A program made the translations under genes and the position numbers. The notes beneath the pieces were generated by a model. The model worked only from the letters and a program-made list of their open reading frames with translations. It was not told where the DNA came from and searched no databases. Of a DNA stretch of 15,082 nt, positions 7,754 to 14,977 are shown one piece after another; within the stretch, counting starts at the first letter, position 1, and each line of letters opens with the position of its first letter. The stretch is from an uncultured Clostridia bacterium (GTDB lineage: Bacteria; Bacillota; Clostridia; TANB77; CAG-508): the NCBI GenBank assembly GCA_934167165.1, contig CAKPKG010000032.1, positions 1-15,082 on the forward strand, in the 5' to 3' direction.

Positions 7754-7790
7754 AAAAAGCTTTTTGAAAATATTTTCAAAAAGCTTTTTT
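7754..7790 (-). terminator. Rho-independent terminator, copy B of the duplicated palindrome
   Basis: A perfect palindrome with 18-bp arms centred at 7771/7772, followed by T-runs in both directions, just after the stop of the 7797-8555 gene. It ends the ECF sigma operon. It shares 34 identical nucleotides with 7038-7071, so the DUF4160-DUF2442 unit is bracketed by two copies. Confidence 0.85.
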
Positions 7791-7796
7791 ACTTTA

Positions 7797-8555
7797 TTAC
7801 ATTGCTAAATTTTGTATTACTACAATTTTTCCGTTTATAGCAAATGCTGAAAGTTCTTCACATGAACCTGCATAATTATTGTTTAACATTTTTTTCAAAT
7901 CATCTATTGTCGATTTTTTTAATTCATTTTCTTCTTCATATAATTTTTCTATTTTTAATACTCCATCATCTACAGAAACTGAATTTGATGTATCTATTAA
8001 ATAAAATTCATCGTCTATTTCAAATTTTATACTATTTTTTTCAACATCTGCCAATCCATTAGTTTTCGCACCTGCTATATTAGTTAGAAAATATACATTC
8101 TCCTCTTTGTCAAATAAAATTGCTAAAGTTAAATTTCCTGATTTAACTTGATTAACTTTACCATCAACAGTTTGAGTTGCTTCATATTTCCATGTTTTAT
8201 TTCTAAATGTAAATTCCTGTCCATTTACAATTTTATTATACTCATCTTTAGTAAATGTTTTTCTGTTTTCTTCTAATATATATGCGGTCACTTCGTATTT
8301 GTCACCTTTAGATTCAATTTTGTCTATTATAAACTTTGTCCCTTTTTTACTAATTTTTTCTATATTTTCTTTATTAGTATTTTCTACATCATTATTTTCT
8401 TCTTTTGATTCTTCTTTATTTAATACTGTTTCATTTTTATTTTCTATATTTTTGTCACCACTATTATAATATGTGTACATTCCTATTAGTCCCATTATTA
8501 ATATTATTATGATGAATAAACATATTGCTGTTCCTAAACTCATTCCTTTTTTCAT
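7797..8555 (-). CDS. Membrane-anchored protein of unknown function, third gene of the sigma operon
   Basis: 252 residues, family not recognised. An uncleaved-looking N-terminal anchor (GTAICLFIIIILIMGLIGMYTYY, about 8-30) is followed by a Lys/Glu/Asn-rich spacer (33-70) and a soluble, presumably extracellular domain of about 180 residues that begins KKGTKFIIDKIESKGDKYEV, with alternating beta-like stretches. There is no lipobox cysteine. RBS AAAAAGGAGA precedes ATG 8555. The gene starts 15 nt after the stop of the dockerin protein, so it is co-transcribed with the ECF sigma factor and probably belongs to the same envelope-sensing or surface system. It contains a conserved-looking WKYEATQ segment but no catalytic motif I recognise. 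Confidence 0.75.
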   Translation of the reverse strand: MKKGMSLGTAICLFIIIILIMGLIGMYTYYNSGDKNIENKNETVLNKEESKEENNDVENTNKENIEKISKKGTKFIIDKIESKGDKYEVTAYILEENRKTFTKDEYNKIVNGQEFTFRNKTWKYEATQTVDGKVNQVKSGNLTLAILFDKEENVYFLTNIAGAKTNGLADVEKNSIKFEIDDEFYLIDTSNSVSVDDGVLKIEKLYEEENELKKSTIDDLKKMLNNNYAGSCEELSAFAINGKIVVIQNLAM

Positions 8556-8570
8556 ATAAATTTCTCCTTT

Positions 8571-10169
8571 TTAATATGATGTTATTACTGTTCCAAGAAT
8601 CATATCATCTACAACTCTTGCTGCTGGTAATATATTGCTTTCTGCTGATGTATCATACTTAACTTCTACTTTTACTGCAATTCCACTATTTGAATCAATC
8701 ATATGATAATATATATGTGTATTTTCTGTCATTGAAGCTGTTCTCCATTCTAAATAATTAGGATCTGTGCTTCCGACATTAAATCCTGCGCCACCAATAG
8801 TTTCATTATATTGTCTTCCGTATTTTTCGCATTCTTTTTTAAATAATTTTTCATATCCACCAGTGTTGAAACAAGGTTCATATGTTGTTACTATTACTTT
8901 TACATTATTCACCGTACCCTTGAATGTGCAAGATGTTTCACCTGCTTGGCCATACCATCTATTTTTATTTACTTCACTTACAGTCCAACTAGTTGGATAT
9001 TTCACTTTCATTCCTGGAACATCTTTTGTTGTAAATGTTTCTCCTGAAATTCTATATGGTAATTTTTTATAATTTCCAACCAAGTATTGTCTAAGAATTT
9101 CTACGTCTCCTCTAGTAACAGTTCCATCATCATTTACATCGGCATTTTCTTTTCCTTGTTCTGTTAATGCTATACCACTTTCTACATACTTTCTTATTGC
9201 AATTAAATCTTTTCCATTAACTTCTCCATCGCAATTTACATCTCCACATAAAGTACTTTGTTTATTTGTATTATTCTCTGTACTGTTTCCTGTATTATTT
9301 TTTGTTTCTTCTATTTTGTTTTCGGTTTTCTCGTTATTTTTATCTATATTTTCTTCTTTGTTTTCTTTTTCTGCTTCTAGCTTTTCTTCGTTTTTCTCTG
9401 TGTTGTCTTGAGTAGAACCATTTCCAAGGCTTCCCCAATATTCTGTTTCGCTTATTCTATATCCTTCATTTTCTTTTCTTATTATGATTATGCAAGATTC
9501 TGTTTCTACTTTTGGAGTATCTATAAAAGCTATTTTAAAAGTTACTTTATAAACTAAATCTCCATTTTTTTCTTTTCTTACTTTTTCTACCTCTGTTCCT
9601 TCTAACCAATATCCAGGTCCTGCAGTCGCAATTTGATATGTTATGCCATCAACATTGCAGAACAATCTGTCAATAACTTTTTCCAAAACATCTCCTGTAA
9701 AAATTTGTCCATATCTCTTTTCTAATTTTTCTTTTGTATAAGCTTCTTTTGTTCTTACATAAACTATTCCATTTTTTTCATGCACTTGTGTACCACTTTC
9801 AAGATCTGCTTCATAAATACTCATATCTCTTAAAGCATAAAATGATTTTTCAAATAATTCCTTTGCAATTTTATCTGTATCTTCTTTATCTTCATTTCTA
9901 AATAAAGCTTGTATTGAAGATATTGCATTTGCTTTTCCATTTGCATGTGCATATATGTTTATTCCTGTAAAGCCTGCCAATACCAAGCATGCAGCTATTG
10001 CTATAAATTTTCCGAAGCTAATTCTAATTACTCTTTTTTCCATTTCTTTATCCCCCTTTAGTACAAAATTTTCTTCAAATGATTTAACTATGTTTTGTGC
10101 CTGTTCAGACATTATAACATCTTCTTTTGCTTTTTCACTTATATATTTATCTATATCTTTATTTTTCAC
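8571..10169 (-). CDS. Anti-sigma-like transmembrane protein with an extracellular dockerin domain
   Basis: 532 residues. A short cytoplasmic N-terminus (1-52) without the HxxxCxxC zinc anti-sigma motif is followed by one membrane helix (about 54-74, FIAIAACLVLAGFTGINIYA), an extracellular region of about 180 residues, a charged Glu/Lys/Asn linker (257-304), a type I dockerin (about 307-365) and a C-terminal domain of about 165 residues (MKVKYPTSWTVSEV onward). The dockerin has both calcium loops, DVNCDGEVNGKD and DVNDDGTVTRGD, each followed by a helix. The GTG start at 10169 overlaps the end of the ECF sigma gene by 11 nt, with AGGAGGTGAG inside that gene, so the two are translationally coupled, as is usual for sigma/anti-sigma pairs. 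The anti-sigma role is inferred from position and topology. A surface protein without sigma binding is possible. Confidence 0.75.
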   Translation of the reverse strand: MKNKDIDKYISEKAKEDVIMSEQAQNIVKSFEENFVLKGDKEMEKRVIRISFGKFIAIAACLVLAGFTGINIYAHANGKANAISSIQALFRNEDKEDTDKIAKELFEKSFYALRDMSIYEADLESGTQVHEKNGIVYVRTKEAYTKEKLEKRYGQIFTGDVLEKVIDRLFCNVDGITYQIATAGPGYWLEGTEVEKVRKEKNGDLVYKVTFKIAFIDTPKVETESCIIIIRKENEGYRISETEYWGSLGNGSTQDNTEKNEEKLEAEKENKEENIDKNNEKTENKIEETKNNTGNSTENNTNKQSTLCGDVNCDGEVNGKDLIAIRKYVESGIALTEQGKENADVNDDGTVTRGDVEILRQYLVGNYKKLPYRISGETFTTKDVPGMKVKYPTSWTVSEVNKNRWYGQAGETSCTFKGTVNNVKVIVTTYEPCFNTGGYEKLFKKECEKYGRQYNETIGGAGFNVGSTDPNYLEWRTASMTENTHIYYHMIDSNSGIAVKVEVKYDTSAESNILPAARVVDDMILGTVITSY

Positions 10170-10689
10170 TAGTACTCACCTCCTCTTGTTTTAAACTTTC
10201 GTATAAACTTTCTCTAGCTCTACTCAACCTGCTTTTTACTGTACCTGCTGGGATTTGTAGTACTTCTGCTATATCATTTACTTTTAAATTGTTATAGTAG
10301 TACATTACAACTACTACCCTCAAATCTTTATCAAGTTTAGAAATTGCTATCTCTATATCTGTTTTTTCTATGCTTGAATTCTCTTTTTCTTGAGCTACAG
10401 TTTCTGTTTGTATTTTAACAATTTTATCTTGATTGATTTTTTGTTTTCTAATTATGTGATAACATTCATTTATTGCTATTCTTGTTGCCCATGTCTTAAA
10501 ATACTTTTCTTTTTGCAATTTGTGTATATTTTCATATATATCAATTAATGTTTCTTGCATTGCGTCGCATACATCATCTTCATTTTGAAGAATTGCTTTC
10601 ATAACTTTATATAATGCAATTTTGTGTTCTTCTATAATATTAATAAATGCTTGTTTATCACCATTCATTGCTCGTTTTATATCAGACAT
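10159..10689 (-). CDS. ECF-type RNA polymerase sigma factor
   Basis: 176 residues, normal for an extracytoplasmic-function sigma factor. Region 2 is about residues 22-88 (MKAILQNEDDVCDAMQETLIDIYENI, then FKTWATRIAINECYHIIRKQK). Region 4 is about 113-168, with a helix-turn-helix (NLKVNDIAEVLQIPAGTVKSRLSRARESL). RBS GGAGGG precedes ATG 10689. First gene of a three-gene unit with the dockerin-bearing membrane protein and the 252-residue protein. It presumably switches on genes for surface or polysaccharide functions when its membrane partner senses something outside; the regulon is not visible here. Confidence 0.93.
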   Translation of the reverse strand: MSDIKRAMNGDKQAFINIIEEHKIALYKVMKAILQNEDDVCDAMQETLIDIYENIHKLQKEKYFKTWATRIAINECYHIIRKQKINQDKIVKIQTETVAQEKENSSIEKTDIEIAISKLDKDLRVVVVMYYYNNLKVNDIAEVLQIPAGTVKSRLSRARESLYESLKQEEVSTSEK

Positions 10690-10712
10690 TTTATCCCTCC
10701 ACTAATTATTAG

Positions 10713-10741
10713 AGTATTTATTTTAAGTTTTGGTTCATCAA
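10713..10741 (-). promoter_or_regulatory. Candidate promoter of the ECF sigma operon
   Basis: On the minus strand TTGATG (10736-10741), 17 nt, then AATACT (10713-10718), a fair housekeeping-type match. The overlapping sequence TGAACC...CTC with a 17-nt gap also resembles an ECF-type -35/-10 pair and could allow autoregulation. The two cannot be told apart by eye. Confidence 0.4.
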
Positions 10742-10756
10742 TTTTTTCTATTCAAT

Positions 10757-10789
10757 AAAAAAGTGCCTTTTAACAAAAGCACTTTTTTT
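10757..10789 (-). terminator. Terminator after frr
   Basis: AAAAAAGTGC at 10757-10766, then C, TTTT, a 3-nt loop AAC, AAAA, and GCACTTTTTT from 10779: a 14-bp stem with one bulged C, with A/T runs at both ends. It separates the pyrH-frr unit from the ECF sigma operon. Confidence 0.8.
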
Positions 10790-10846
10790 GTATTTATATT
10801 TTTGTTTTTAACTTTTTTATCTTTTGCTATAAGTGATTATTTTTTA

Positions 10847-11395
10847 TTATACACTCATTATTTCTTTTTCTTTTTCTGCTAATATTTTATCTATCTCAGC
10901 TGTTTTGCTGTCTGTTAATTTTTGTATTTTATCTTCTGCTCCTTTTAATTCGTCTTCTGTCATTTGATTATCTTTTTGCATTTTTTTAGCTTCATCTATT
11001 GCTTCTCTTCTTATTGATCTAATAGATACTTTTGATTCTTCTGCTGTTTTTTTAATTTCTTTAACTAACTCTTTTCTTCTTTCTTCATTTAATTCTGGAA
11101 ATGCCAAACGAATAACTTTACCATCATTATTTGGGTTAATTCCAATTTCTGCTTTTAGTATTTCTTTTTCTATTTCTTTTAATAAACTTGCATCCCATGG
11201 TTGTATTACTATTAATCTGGCTTCTGGAACTGAAATTCCAGCTACTTGGTTAATTGGTGTTGGTGTTCCATAATAATCTACTTTTATTTTATTTAGTATT
11301 GCAGGATTAGCTCTACCAGCTCTTACTTCTGCAAAATTTTCTTGTAAAACGCTAATTGTTTTATTCATTTTTTCTTCAATATGATTTAATTCCAT
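10847..11395 (-). CDS. frr: Ribosome recycling factor
   Basis: Splits the post-termination ribosome together with EF-G. 182 residues, standard length. It shows the typical three-helix bundle ends (MELNHIEEKMNKTISVLQENFAEVRAGRANPAIL and a Glu/Lys-rich C-terminal helix) and the hinge/beta domain VDYYGTPTPINQVAGISVPE followed by ARLIVIQPWD. RBS AAAGGAGA precedes ATG 11395. It lies 31 nt after pyrH, its standard partner. It ends at the terminator 10757-10789 instead of continuing into uppS as in many Firmicutes. Confidence 0.97.
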   Translation of the reverse strand: MELNHIEEKMNKTISVLQENFAEVRAGRANPAILNKIKVDYYGTPTPINQVAGISVPEARLIVIQPWDASLLKEIEKEILKAEIGINPNNDGKVIRLAFPELNEERRKELVKEIKKTAEESKVSIRSIRREAIDEAKKMQKDNQMTEDELKGAEDKIQKLTDSKTAEIDKILAEKEKEIMSV

Positions 11396-11426
11396 AAAAT
11401 TCTCTCCTTTATTCTTTTAATTATAA

Positions 11427-12134
11427 TTATTTTACTAATGTTCCTATTCTCTCACCCTTAATTATTCTAACAATATTTTCAGGGTCATCTATTCCAAATA
11501 CTACTAAAGGTATTTGATTATCTTTGCAAAGTGATGTTGCAGTTGAGTCCATTACTTTCAAATCTTGATTTAATATATCTAAATAAGATATTTCATCATA
11601 TTTTACTGCATTTGGATCTTCTTTTGGATCTGCAGAATATACTCCATCAATTGTTTTTGCAAGTAATATTACTTCTGAATCTGTTTCTGCTGCTCTTAAT
11701 GCTGCTCCTGTATCTGTTGAGAAATATGGATTTCCTGTACCACAAGAAAATATTACTACTCTTCCTCTTTCTAAATGTTTTATTGCTTTTCTTTTTATGT
11801 ATGGTTCTGCTATTTCTCTCATTTCAATTGCAGTTTGAAGTCTTGTGTATATTCCTCTTGCTTCTAGTGCATCTTGAAGAGCTAATCCATTAATTGTTGT
11901 TGCAAGCATTCCCATATAATCTGATGTTGTTCTTTCCATTTGATGTCCATATCTTCCTCTCCAGAAGTTTCCTCCTCCAACTACTATTGATACTTCTACT
12001 CCCATATCTACTATTTCTTTTATTTTGTCACATATTTTTCCTAAAGTTTCTGCATCTACTCCATTTTTTCTTTCTCCAGCTAAAGCTTCACCGCTTAATT
12101 TTAAAAGTACTCTTTTATATGCTATGTCTTTCAT
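11427..12134 (-). CDS. pyrH: UMP kinase
   Basis: Phosphorylates UMP to UDP with ATP in pyrimidine nucleotide synthesis; hexameric bacterial type of the amino acid kinase fold. Motifs: KRVLLKLSGEALAG, VSIVVGGGNFWRG, DYMGMLATTINGLALQDAL, FSCGTGNPYFSTDTGAALRA and AKTIDGVYSADP. I chose ATG 12134 (235 residues) because the RBS AAAGGAG at 12143-12149 lies 8 nt before it; an in-frame GTG at 12143 overlaps that RBS and would leave none. A -10-like TAGAAT about 30 nt upstream gives a possible promoter without a clear -35. The usual upstream rpsB-tsf pair is absent; an acyl-CoA synthetase gene is there instead. Confidence 0.97.
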   Translation of the reverse strand: MKDIAYKRVLLKLSGEALAGERKNGVDAETLGKICDKIKEIVDMGVEVSIVVGGGNFWRGRYGHQMERTTSDYMGMLATTINGLALQDALEARGIYTRLQTAIEMREIAEPYIKRKAIKHLERGRVVIFSCGTGNPYFSTDTGAALRAAETDSEVILLAKTIDGVYSADPKEDPNAVKYDEISYLDILNQDLKVMDSTATSLCKDNQIPLVVFGIDDPENIVRIIKGERIGTLVK

Positions 12135-12305
12135 AAAACACACTCCTTTAAATTTTCGTTATTATTCTATCATACATGGTTATATAAAGGAAAGAGTTTT
12201 TTAAATTTTTTTGAATAAATTGGAATTTGCATTTTTATTTAAGCTATATCATAATTACATTTTAATGCTATAATATTTATTTAATATAACTCCCTCTGTA
12301 TATAT

Positions 12306-12333
12306 AAAGCAAGGAATTTTAATTCCTTGCTTT
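12306..12333 (-). terminator. Terminator after the acyl-CoA synthetase gene
   Basis: A perfect inverted repeat with 13-bp arms (AAAGCAAGGAATT at 12306-12318 and its complement at 12321-12333), 4 nt beyond the stop codon. The T-run is short. The remaining non-coding stretch to pyrH (12150-12305) is AT-rich with no further structure that I see. Confidence 0.7.
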
Positions 12334-12337
12334 TAGT

Positions 12338-14071
12338 TTACTTCTTTAATATTTTTTCTATTTCTTTAAATCTTTTAATTTTTTGTGTTGTTGTTTTTTC
12401 TAATTCTTCTTTTGTTAGAATCAATTCTTTTATTCTTTTGAATTGTGATAAATTTTTGTTTATTTCTTTAATATCTTCCCATACTAAGTCTTTATATTCT
12501 TTTTCTGTTTTCTCTCCAAAGTGAGATTTTATTTCACTTTCATCATATACTATTTTTATACCTAAAGCAATTTCTCCTTTTGAGTTTTCTCTTGGGAATA
12601 ATATGCTTTCTTTTACATATGGCAATTTATTTACTAAAAATTCTATATCACTTGGAAAAACATTTTCTCCGTTTTTAAGTACTATAACCTCTTTTTTTCT
12701 TCCTGTTATAAATAAATATCCATCCTCATTATAATAACCTAAATCTCCCGTATGGAACCATCCATCTTTTAATACTTCTTTTGTTGCTTCTTCGTTTTCA
12801 TAGTAACCAAGCATTACATTAGGTCCTTTTGTAACTATTTCTCCTACACCTTTTTCATCAACATCTTCTAGTCTTATTTGAATGTTAAATGGAGCCATTC
12901 CAACGCTTCCAGGACAATGTTCTTTGTCTGTTTCTGCTGCAACCAATGGAGATGTTTCTGTTAATCCATATCCTTGTACAGTATCTATTCCAAAATTGTT
13001 ATACCCTTCAATTACATGTTTATCCATAGCAGCTGCACCAAAATATGCTATTCTCAAATTTCCACCTAATTGATCTAAAACTGATTTAAATACTTTTCTT
13101 CTTATATCAATATGGAATTTTAATAAGAAGTTTGCAATTTTGCTCATTGTATTTACTATTTTTTCTTTGCCTTGATCTCTTATTCCTTTTTGTATTTTTT
13201 TGTATATTGTTTCTAGCACTAAAGGTACTGCTACAAATACACTAATATGATATTCTTGTAAATTTTTTGCAATATATTTTAATCCATCACAAAAAGCAAC
13301 TGTTGCTCCACTATAAAATCCATATAGGAATGTAATTGTACATTCAAATGTATGATGTAATGGCAAGAAAGATAACAATACATCATTTGGATACATTTTT
13401 GACATTTTAGCCATTGCCATTATGTTGGATGTTATATTTTTTTGAGAAAGCATTACACCTTTTGCTGTATTTGTTGTTCCTGATGTAAATATTAAAACAC
13501 TCATTTTTTCATTATCTATTTTTACTTCATCATATAACTTGTTTCCATTTTCTCTTTCTTCTTTTCCTTTTTCTACTAGCTCTTTAAAAGAAAGTATTCC
13601 GTTTTCTTCTTTTTCTAAATCCATATTTATAAAATATTGTAATGTTGTATCTTCTTGTTTTATTTCTTCAAATACTTCACTGTATTTGTTTTCATATACA
13701 ACAGCATCTGCTTTACTTCTTTTTATTAAGCTCTTAATTTCTGCAGCTGGCAATGCCTTATCTAATGGAACAACTACCATATTTGATGTTGTAATTGTTA
13801 AATAGCTAACACACCATTCATATCTATTATTTCCTATAACTGCTACTTTTTTATTTTCTAATCCTAATTTTAAAAGTGATGTTCCAAAAGCTTCTATTTC
13901 TTCTGTTATTTGGCTATAAGTTTTTTCTATTACTTCTTGGTTTGGTTTTCCTAAATTCTTTTTAAATTTGTATGCAACATTATTTGGGTATTCTCCCGCA
14001 CTGTGATTTATTAAATCTCTAAAATTCCTTAATTCCTTAATTTCGTAAATCTCACTGTTTAATTTTTTCAT
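12338..14071 (-). CDS. AMP-binding long-chain fatty acid-CoA ligase
   Basis: Activates a fatty acid to acyl-AMP and then acyl-CoA (ANL superfamily, FadD/LACS-like). 577 residues. Motifs in order: phosphate-binding loop FTSGTTNTAKGVMLS near 193, FLPLHHTFE in the following region, GYGLTETSP near 367, GWFHTGDLGYY near 440, GRKKEVIVLKNGENVFP near 462-478, and a C-terminal TTTQKIKR containing the expected catalytic lysine near 569. No membrane segment or signal peptide. RBS TTGGAGGT precedes ATG 14071. It has its own promoter and terminator, so it is monocistronic, and it is divergent from an Xre-type regulator. The exact substrate cannot be read from the sequence, so no symbol is given. Confidence 0.92.
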   Translation of the reverse strand: MKKLNSEIYEIKELRNFRDLINHSAGEYPNNVAYKFKKNLGKPNQEVIEKTYSQITEEIEAFGTSLLKLGLENKKVAVIGNNRYEWCVSYLTITTSNMVVVPLDKALPAAEIKSLIKRSKADAVVYENKYSEVFEEIKQEDTTLQYFINMDLEKEENGILSFKELVEKGKEERENGNKLYDEVKIDNEKMSVLIFTSGTTNTAKGVMLSQKNITSNIMAMAKMSKMYPNDVLLSFLPLHHTFECTITFLYGFYSGATVAFCDGLKYIAKNLQEYHISVFVAVPLVLETIYKKIQKGIRDQGKEKIVNTMSKIANFLLKFHIDIRRKVFKSVLDQLGGNLRIAYFGAAAMDKHVIEGYNNFGIDTVQGYGLTETSPLVAAETDKEHCPGSVGMAPFNIQIRLEDVDEKGVGEIVTKGPNVMLGYYENEEATKEVLKDGWFHTGDLGYYNEDGYLFITGRKKEVIVLKNGENVFPSDIEFLVNKLPYVKESILFPRENSKGEIALGIKIVYDESEIKSHFGEKTEKEYKDLVWEDIKEINKNLSQFKRIKELILTKEELEKTTTQKIKRFKEIEKILKK

Positions 14072-14099
14072 TTTATACCTCCAAATTTATTGTTCTTTT

Positions 14100-14116
14100 G
14101 TGAAACTAATTTTCAC
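14100..14116. promoter_or_regulatory. Candidate operator over the acyl-CoA synthetase transcription start
   Basis: Inverted repeat GTGAAA, 5-nt spacer, TTTCAC. It lies just downstream of the -10 box, covering the predicted start and first transcribed bases, a position where a repressor would block transcription. It does not match an operator I know with confidence. Confidence 0.4.
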
Positions 14117-14123
14117 TTTCAAT

Positions 14124-14153
14124 AGTTTAGCACCATTTTCTTAAATAAGTCAA
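14124..14153 (-). promoter_or_regulatory. Promoter of the acyl-CoA synthetase gene
   Basis: On the minus strand TTGACT (14148-14153), an 18-nt spacer and TAAACT (14124-14129), giving a start near 14117 and a leader of about 46 nt. It is arranged back to back with the regulator promoter at 14167-14195. Confidence 0.65.
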
Positions 14154-14166
14154 GAATTTGTTGGTA

Positions 14167-14195
14167 TTGCTATTTCTACACTTTTGTGTTATACT
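14167..14195 (+). promoter_or_regulatory. Promoter of the Xre-type regulator gene
   Basis: TTGCTA (14167-14172), exactly 17 nt, TATACT (14190-14195). The predicted start is about 14202, giving a leader of roughly 50 nt that contains the inverted repeat at 14216-14234. Confidence 0.65.
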
Positions 14196-14215
14196 AGTAG
14201 AGTACTTAAATTTCA

Positions 14216-14234
14216 ATTCTACTATCAGTAGAAT
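14216..14234. promoter_or_regulatory. Candidate autoregulatory operator in the regulator leader
   Basis: Perfect inverted repeat ATTCTACT and AGTAGAAT with a 3-nt spacer ATC. A related half site (ACTAGTAGAGTA) lies at 14193-14204 over the predicted start. Two such sites between promoter and RBS fit autorepression by the encoded HTH protein, which is inferred rather than shown. Confidence 0.5.
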
Positions 14235-14254
14235 GGTTAGGAGAGTGTAGTTGT

Positions 14255-14863
14255 ATGAACGATTTGAAGCAAATTATAGCAAATAACATAACAACCCTTA
14301 GAAAAGTTAAAAATTTAACTCAATTGGAGTTTGCAAATGAACTAAATTATTCTGATAAAGCAATATCAAAATGGGAACGAGCAGAATCTATTCCAGATGT
14401 TATAGTTTTAAAACAAATTGCAGATTTATTTGGAGTAACTGTAGATTATCTTTTAAAAGAACATTCGGCAGACGAAAAATTAATTGTAATAAAAAATAAA
14501 ACTAGCTCAAATGGTCTTAACAAAATTCCTCTTTCCTTATTGTCAGCTTCTCCTATATGGATAATTGCAACAATAATATTTACACTAATTTCAATTTTTA
14601 CAGGTAAATATGTGTGGTATGTATTTTATATTAGTGTTCCTCTAACAATACTTATGTTCATAATTTTTAATACTCTTTGGGGAAACAGAAGAAATAATTA
14701 TATTATAGTTTCATTTTTTGTTTGGAGTATATTAGCATGTATATATTTATGTTTAATTAAATTTAATCTTTGGCAATTGTTTATATTGGGCATTCCCGCT
14801 CAACTTGCAATTATTTTGTGGTCATCATTGAAATTTAAAATAAAGAAGAATAAGGTGGCTTAA
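14255..14863 (+). CDS. Xre-family HTH regulator with four transmembrane helices
   Basis: 202 residues. Residues 6-66 form a Cro/CI-type helix-turn-helix (TLRKVKNLTQLEFANELNYS, then DKAISKWERAESIPDV). After a charged linker (70-92) come four hydrophobic helices at about 98-117, 119-140, 149-168 and 172-191, ending in a Lys-rich tail. A membrane-tethered HTH regulator of this layout occurs in many Firmicutes; what it senses is unknown. RBS AGGAG at 14239-14243 with an 11-nt spacer to ATG 14255. It is the only plus-strand gene of the window and is divergent from the acyl-CoA synthetase gene with a 183-nt shared control region, so regulation of that gene is possible. Self-regulation through the palindrome in its leader is likewise possible. 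Confidence 0.88.
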   Translation: MNDLKQIIANNITTLRKVKNLTQLEFANELNYSDKAISKWERAESIPDVIVLKQIADLFGVTVDYLLKEHSADEKLIVIKNKTSSNGLNKIPLSLLSASPIWIIATIIFTLISIFTGKYVWYVFYISVPLTILMFIIFNTLWGNRRNNYIIVSFFVWSILACIYLCLIKFNLWQLFILGIPAQLAIILWSSLKFKIKKNKVA

Positions 14864-14925
14864 TTCACCCTTTGTTCTCGCCGATTTGAGTTTTCGAATG
14901 TAATGGCAATAGCGTATAGAATAAA

Positions 14926-14960
14926 AAAAATAGAAGGTTTATTTACAACCTTCTATTTTT
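14926..14960. terminator. Bidirectional terminator between converging genes
   Basis: Perfect inverted repeat with 14-bp arms (AAAAATAGAAGGTT at 14926-14939 and its complement at 14947-14960) and a 7-nt loop, flanked by A and T runs. It serves both the plus-strand regulator and the minus-strand symporter that end towards each other. Confidence 0.85.
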
Positions 14961-14977
14961 ATTTATATATTTAATTA

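Noticed and set aside
8571..10169. Classification as an RsgI-type cellulosome anti-sigma factor
   Set aside because: I see no RsgI-type N-terminal domain or carbohydrate-binding module; only the topology and the dockerin are clear.
12135..12143. GTG at 12143 as the pyrH start
   Set aside because: It overlaps the only good ribosome binding site; ATG 12134 has proper spacing and matches the family N-terminus.
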